This document shows, one piece after another, positions 58,320 through 64,000 of a stretch of DNA of 64,000 bases. A program made the translations under genes and the position numbers. Where the stretch lies: positions 12,179,071 to 12,243,070 of the forward strand of contig CM055749.1 in NCBI GenBank assembly GCA_029465975.1, written 5' to 3'. The notes under the pieces were generated by a model. The model did not search any database. It worked only from the letters and a program-made list of their open reading frames with translations, and was not told the origin of the DNA. Origin of the DNA: Dallia pectoralis (taxonomy: Eukaryota > Chordata > Actinopteri > Esociformes > Umbridae). How positions within the stretch are numbered: the stretch's first letter is position 1; every line of letters starts with the position of its first letter.

Positions 58320-61180
58320 CCTAGCTCAGCCCTCCCTCCATTCACACTGTTAGCGTGTCTCCAGATCATGAGACCCATGTGTTCACATTGGCAGAAACAG
58401 GCTCCGCGGGGTCCCTCTGCAAAGACACCGTGCTCCTCTGCAGGATAGCGTGGCCCCAACTGACACTGACACACTCTGCCTCATTAATCTTTATACCACA
58501 AAAGAGTCAAAAGTTTCTGATATAGTCTGTCTACTGGGTGCCGTACTCATCTGTCTGAGACAACAAGAACCCAGGGGTAAAATAAATACACAAATATAAA
58601 TAGATTATTTTAATTTGGAAGGATTCCATTCCACCGTCTTGAAAAATAAAGGAATAATTAGAGACAGTGTATGGTGGGAATACACATGAAAGAAAATACA
58701 ACAGCATTGTTGTATTTGGCATTATTGTATTTACAGAGTTAGAGATTTAAGCTTTTATTTCCAAAGCGTGGTTATATGACCCTGTGTGCCGCTAGGAAGC
58801 TGACAAAGCAAGGATGTAGAGACGGCATTCCTGAAGTCTGTATCGATGTGTGAATGCATGTATGTATGCACACATAATGCCCATAAAAAATAACAAGCAT
58901 GTACTGTATTTGTTTGTGCCATTGCTTATAAATTCACACTCCAAAGGGCACTGAAAGGGCATAACGGAGTTGGTGCCCCAAATCTGTCAGAACGTTCTCT
59001 CCGGGAGCCTAATATCTGTTGTCTCTATGTGGCGCGTTGTCGCCTGGTCTCTGTGTGTGACTCAATCATTTCTCTTTACACCTAGTTTAGGACTGCCACT
59101 GCCCTGCTGGGCACTATGTGTTGTTGTGAATTACGAAAAAAATGTCCTCTAACATATCACTAAAATAGGCTTTAAATGACCGTGATCAGCGAACAGCAAG
59201 CTCTACACAAGTCGGGTGTCAGTGAAGACGAACATGCAAACTCTCAAGGCGTTTCATACTCTATGGCTATTGGCACGTTATTACATTAGCTGGCCGTAAC
59301 TGTCCCGTCTATGGGAGGAACGCATGCAAACTCAGTTAAATGAAGTGTGAAGTCCTAGCAGAAAGATTCAGCATGCTTCAGTAATGTGTTCCAACAGGAA
59401 CAAATCTACAGCCTTCTGAAGCTGTTAAACTGAATGTGCCCAACTGAGGAGAAACTTCAGTGGCGCAAAGACACCCAGGTCCACCGGCACGCGCACAAAC
59501 GTGCACACGCGCATAGAGCAAACACACACAACACTCCCTGGCCTGCAGACCCAGAGGGACACGCACCATGAAGAGAAATTACCATCAATCACAGACGAGT
59601 GACATGAGCTGAATATATATCGTCAGCTGAGGGTCAAGAGCTGCGATCTGAGTGCAATTCGGGTGGCAGACCCAAATGTCTCCAGGAAGAAAAAAGACAA
59701 AGATTAACTGTCACTCGGAGCTTGGCGTCCAATAATGAATGCCGCCTCACTTCCCTGGGTGCTTCCTCTTGATGTGTCCGGGGGATTGTCACACACATGT
59801 ATAGATTTGCCATTTAGGGGTCAGCCGTTTGACGACGGGACAAGACAGCCCGACCACCGCTTCCCCCATGTTTGTCAGCTTTGAATCCACATTGATCTGT
59901 TAAAAGGACATTAAACTATAATGTGGCCCTCATAACGAATGCAGCCCTGATAGCACAGGCTCTGTTGACTTAACGCAAACATCGGGATCATCGACGTCAA
60001 ATTAAAGCCTGGTACGAGACAATCAGCTGGTTAGGGTAAAACAAACAGAAATACCATAGGCCATGGTTAATATTACAGATGTTTCGTATAAATGAACAGA
60101 AAACAAATTATCAATCATAAAACAACAATAAACTAACCCATACTAAGTGTGGGTATGGAACCATTCTTGGTGGCTTTGGAGCCCAGAAGAAAACACAACA
60201 GATGTCAATCTTGCGGTGCTATTTCTGTCTCTAACGTCGCAGGATGGATTACATGATGCAAGTTGTCTTAGCTTGAAAGTAATAAAGTCCCAGCTATTTG
60301 TATTTGGCAGTATAACCAACTTTACAGTAGGCTTTTTTGTCTAAAGTTCTGCTGTATCTACTTTCAGTTACTAGTTTCAAAACAATGGCTGACAAAGTTA
60401 ACCTTAGATACTTCCGGCTGATTGAAATGGAACTAACTTTGTTGTTTGGTATGGATTCAAATGTAAATAATTTACATTCACATTAATCAGCACGATCGTC
60501 TGTGATATATTAAAGAGTGCCTAGGAAAAGAATTCAACCCTAACAAATTCCCTAATTAAAATGAATTTCCAATGGTACTCTGAATTAATTTTTAAAAAGC
60601 AACACTCAAAATCAATTATGATATTGGGAAATATTTTTAAGAACAACTGAAATATGGCACTTTCATAAGAATTCAACTCTATTTATACAAATTAAAAAGA
60701 ATTTCCCTAATGAGTAAAATAATTACTTTCCATTTTACTTTGCCTTTAGCCTCATTTAAGTTGCTATCCACTGCTGAAGGACCATTGTTCAAGCTGTACA
60801 TCTGCTAAAAACTAAAAACAAAAAGAGAGGTCTGACATGAGGTAAAGATACAGGATTAGATATAAGACATAGATTAGAAAGTGTACAAACAATATCCAGT
60901 GAGCACAGTTACTTAGACAATAGTTAATAATTAGGCAGTGGAAGAAGCATTACATCACCTAGGCACTGCAAAGAATAGGCTCTCAAAACTCTGCCCTGAC
61001 AGCAGCAACAAAGAGGCCAACAATCACGGAGCTACATAGTGCAGTGGAAAGGAGTGGAGTTGTTGTGCATCAATCAATCTCCACAAACTGGCCAAAAAGC
61101 ACACAAAGAAACTGTTACAAAAAACATCTGCATCTCAAAGCATCACACAGACGATGCAGTGATGTGCGAAAAGTAATTGG
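58320..61180. other. No gene recognised
   Basis: No confident exon or repeat; frames of 60-65 codons look random. Confidence 0.45.
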
Positions 61181-61189
61181 AACAATATA

Positions 61190-61530
61190 GAGCATTCAGT
61201 CCAAAACATAAAGTGTTATGTGTGGCACAAATCTAACACTGACAATGCCTTAAATTCATAATCCCTGCAGTGAAGTAAGGTGGTGGCAGCCTCATGCTGT
61301 GGGGATGCTTCTCATCAGCAGGGACCGGGCACTATGTTAACATAGAAAGAAGAATGGATAAAGCACAATACAGGAAATACTATAAAAGTACTAGGTTTAG
61401 TACACAAAGAAGCTTGTGTGAAAATTCAGCAGGGCAATTATGCTAAACACAATGCCAAAGCAAGTGGAGAAAACTGTGTCTGGAAGTGTTCTCCAACCAT
61501 CCTACAAAAATGGGACAAAATCATTCTGAC
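61190..61530 (+). pseudogene. Tc1-type transposase fragment
   Basis: GGTGGTGGCAGCCTCATGCT, GTGGGGATGCTTCTCATCAG and CAGGGACCGGGCACTATGTT match the Tc1 transposase core encoding VWWQHHAVGMLL-type sequence upstream of the second catalytic Asp. Stops and deletions follow. The downstream catalytic part is only faintly visible (AATTATGCTAAACACAATGC). Confidence 0.7.
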
Positions 61531-64000
61531 ACTGTGTGCAAGGCTGATACTCTTAGGCTGGTACATTTGTAATGCTGGTATTGTAGTGCAAGGTGGCTCT
61601 ATCAAATATGTGTCCAGGTTGAATAGTTATGCAAGCAAAAGTATTGAACATCCTGTCTTGTAAACAAAATAATATATTTTCTAGGCTACTTGTAAGGCTG
61701 ATTATACATGGAGTACCCATGGTAACAGGTTGCCTGCGCACTAACCTGTGTTTTTGGATGACGGCCCTGCAAATACAGCATGTGTCCATCAGATGTGTGT
61801 TGCATGTATAATGTAGGTTAAAAATATTACTGGCTAATTATAATTTTTATATAATCAATTGCAGAAAATAACCTAATGCCCAAACGGTGAAATACGCTAG
61901 TTTATTTGAAGTTTTGTGGGGATGTTTTATTTTCCGACAGCAATATTTGTTAGGACATCTGGTAATATGGACCCCTGTGTGTTCTTCTCATCAAGCATCT
62001 CAGAGCGGTTATCTTTACAGATTGAAGGTGCAAAATGTACTGAAAGGACCCACACATTTTAGATGTTTTTATTTTAAACATTTTTTTCCCTAAATTATGG
62101 TTTGATTAATATGAATTTAGTACATGTACTGGTTCCTGTGTGAAAGTCAGGTGACGGGCTGACATCCAAACAGAAAGTTCAGCCAACCGCAAAGAAACGC
62201 ATGTTGCCACCTGCGTGCAATTTCAATTAACTTACCATTTCACTGCCAGAAAATGGTACAGCGCCCATCGCTAACTGTAAAATCTCCACCATCAGTTTGC
62301 TGTGATGTGGTAAACTGATGGAGAAAAGTGTGGTGGAGCAACTATATTTATTATTTTTAAAAAGGGCACTCTTATTTCACAGTGACTAAGATGACAAATG
62401 GTGGTCTAAAATGTATGGATAATAAGGTGATTATTGTTGCAGGGCAACTTCAATTTCATAGATTTCACTTTCTGCTGATGATTGCACATTATGAATGTCA
62501 GAACTTTATGCCAGTGACATTCTAATTAAGGAGTTAGTATCACAATGGGTGATGAATAACCCAAAACAATTATATTTAAACATTCAATATTTATATAATC
62601 TAAGAACTAAAGCTTAACTGGAGATATTCCTAAAGGGTAAGGACACTGTGCAGGTTGAGAAGGCTTAACCATCATTTTAAAATTCAAAGCACACACATTG
62701 TTTCCATGCGAATAAAAATGCACTAACATGGTAAGGAAATTGGATCTAACTTATTCATGTAATTCATAGAGATAATTTTATTAATTCCCAAAATGTTGTC
62801 AATGAGGCAAATTGTTACAAAAAGAAATACCACAAAAGCAGAATGAAAAAAGTTCAAGCAGAACATGTAACATACAGACAGACAGACCCACTAGTAGATC
62901 ATTCAGCAGGTCTACAACAGCCCTAACAAACTGAGGCAAGTGCATACAGATGCATGCTACTGACTTATTTATTACACCTAAATAGTTCCACGTTTGTGTA
63001 GATTGCTTTATATTAATGGAGTAACATTAATAAAAATGAAACAATACCGTAACACAAGAAAGTGCACATTTTCAAATAATTTTAACATAAACAAGTTAGC
63101 AAGCACAACTTTTGTCAAATATGTATACAGTTATGTAACATATTAAAAATAAAAATACTATAATCTTAAAGTGTTCAAAAATAGTTTTTGTGCTTTAATG
63201 ATGCCAAAATGTCTTTACCATATCTGTACTACCTGTTCAATACAATTCCTATAGTTTAAATGCTAAATAGTGCTACCTGGAACTATTTTACCAAGGGTTA
63301 ATGAAAGGGTAAAATGGCAACACCTACAGAAAGCAGAATTGTAATGAATCATAATTGAAGTGTGAAGTATCAAACCCAAATCAATTCTAAACAATTAAAA
63401 TGACACATGAAACATACAAAAAATCCCATTCAAATATATTGTGTTTGCCACATTCAATTGAAATGTGGAGTCCAATTGAATAGGATTACCAAAGCACTTC
63501 ACAACGCAATTTAGAACTGACCCCTACCCTGCGACACACACACACATACACACACACACACACACACACAGTACACCAAGTACACACACTATTTAGAGCT
63601 AAAAGAGAATATGTTAGTCGTGGGCTGCATAAAACATGCTGAGTGGTTAAAGCCAGTCACTATACTGTACACCACTGCCTTATATATGGGCTGAAGGAAG
63701 CTTTGAAAGGAAGAGAAGCCCTCCTCCCACCTCTGAGTGGGCTCTACAAATCCTTCCATTGAAGTGGGCTTATTTCTAAACTGTGCTCTCTACTATTTCT
63801 TATGGATCGTTCACAATCCTCTTTGCTCAAAAAACGCCCACAATGAAGTTCTCCCAAATGACATTAGTAATATAAAATATATTTAAATCATATTTTGACT
63901 TAGAACCATTGGATGGCGAATTTGCGGAGATCCCCAGAAGTGGCAAATAAAAGAAAAAAATGGGTGTATTTTAGAATTCCACTTTGATGTAATAGCTGTC
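61531..64000. other. No gene recognised; AT-rich to the window edge
   Basis: Only chance frames; a (CA)n tract lies at 63535-63572. No polyadenylation or splice pattern I can anchor to a gene. Confidence 0.5.
63535..63572. repeat. (CA)n microsatellite
   Basis: CA dinucleotide run with one CATA interruption. Confidence 0.95.

Overview
This is a 64-kb piece of a fish (teleost) nuclear genome with almost no recognisable host gene. The base composition is AT-rich. It carries Tc1-type transposon fossils, L2-, RTE- and CR1-like LINE remains, hAT-type ends, CA/GA microsatellites, one 500-N assembly gap and very many minisatellites. A short interspersed sequence near 21.96-22.10 kb looks like one I associate with salmonid and pike genomes, so a salmoniform/esociform fish is plausible, but this is not proven from the window.

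Layout. 1-1 kb: a 30-bp minisatellite. 3.7-7.9 kb: a complete LTR element on the minus strand (414-bp LTRs that look identical, 5-bp target duplication AGTAT) whose interior is one repeat-built coding region and no gag-pol. 9.6-17.3 kb: a LINE tail and several Tc1 fossils, one with a 49-bp minisatellite inside its transposase. 17.56 kb: an 86-bp candidate host exon. 21.7-23.1 kb and 29.5-31.4 kb: two more Tc1 copies of one family in opposite orientation, each with an internal minisatellite. 31.7-36.8 kb: a hAT-like element (8-bp duplication CAACACAC) into which a second LTR element of the same design has inserted (383-bp LTRs that look identical, duplication GATGT). 36.9-37.4 kb: minisatellites. 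38.0-40.5 kb: an L2-like LINE in a single frame with only two stops. 41.4-45.5 kb: more minisatellites. 45.8 and 47.8 kb: two solo LTRs of the same design. 48.8-49.3 kb: the gap, inside a 42-bp repeat. 50.5-55.7 kb: three minisatellites. 56.8-57.7 kb: a MITE and a LINE fragment. 58-64 kb: mostly plain AT-rich DNA with a weak ankyrin-like reading frame and one Tc1 fragment.

The main system is the LTR family. In both complete copies the 10 bases next to the 5' LTR are exactly complementary to a decamer inside the LTR. That decamer begins 24 nt after a TATA-like box, where the RNA should start. This is the geometry of self-primed reverse transcription known from Tf1/sushi retrotransposons. The priming site contains the ATG of the internal reading frame, which (directly in one copy, after one frame slip in the other) runs on to a shared polypurine tract GTGGGGGAT. 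The two solo LTRs keep the same TATA-spacer-decamer module. Despite different repeats, both proteins have an acidic segment and arrays of K/E-M-A-A units, whose DNA repeats a YY1-like AAGATGGC core. I interpret them as recently mobile, non-autonomous elements driven in trans by a sushi-type element.
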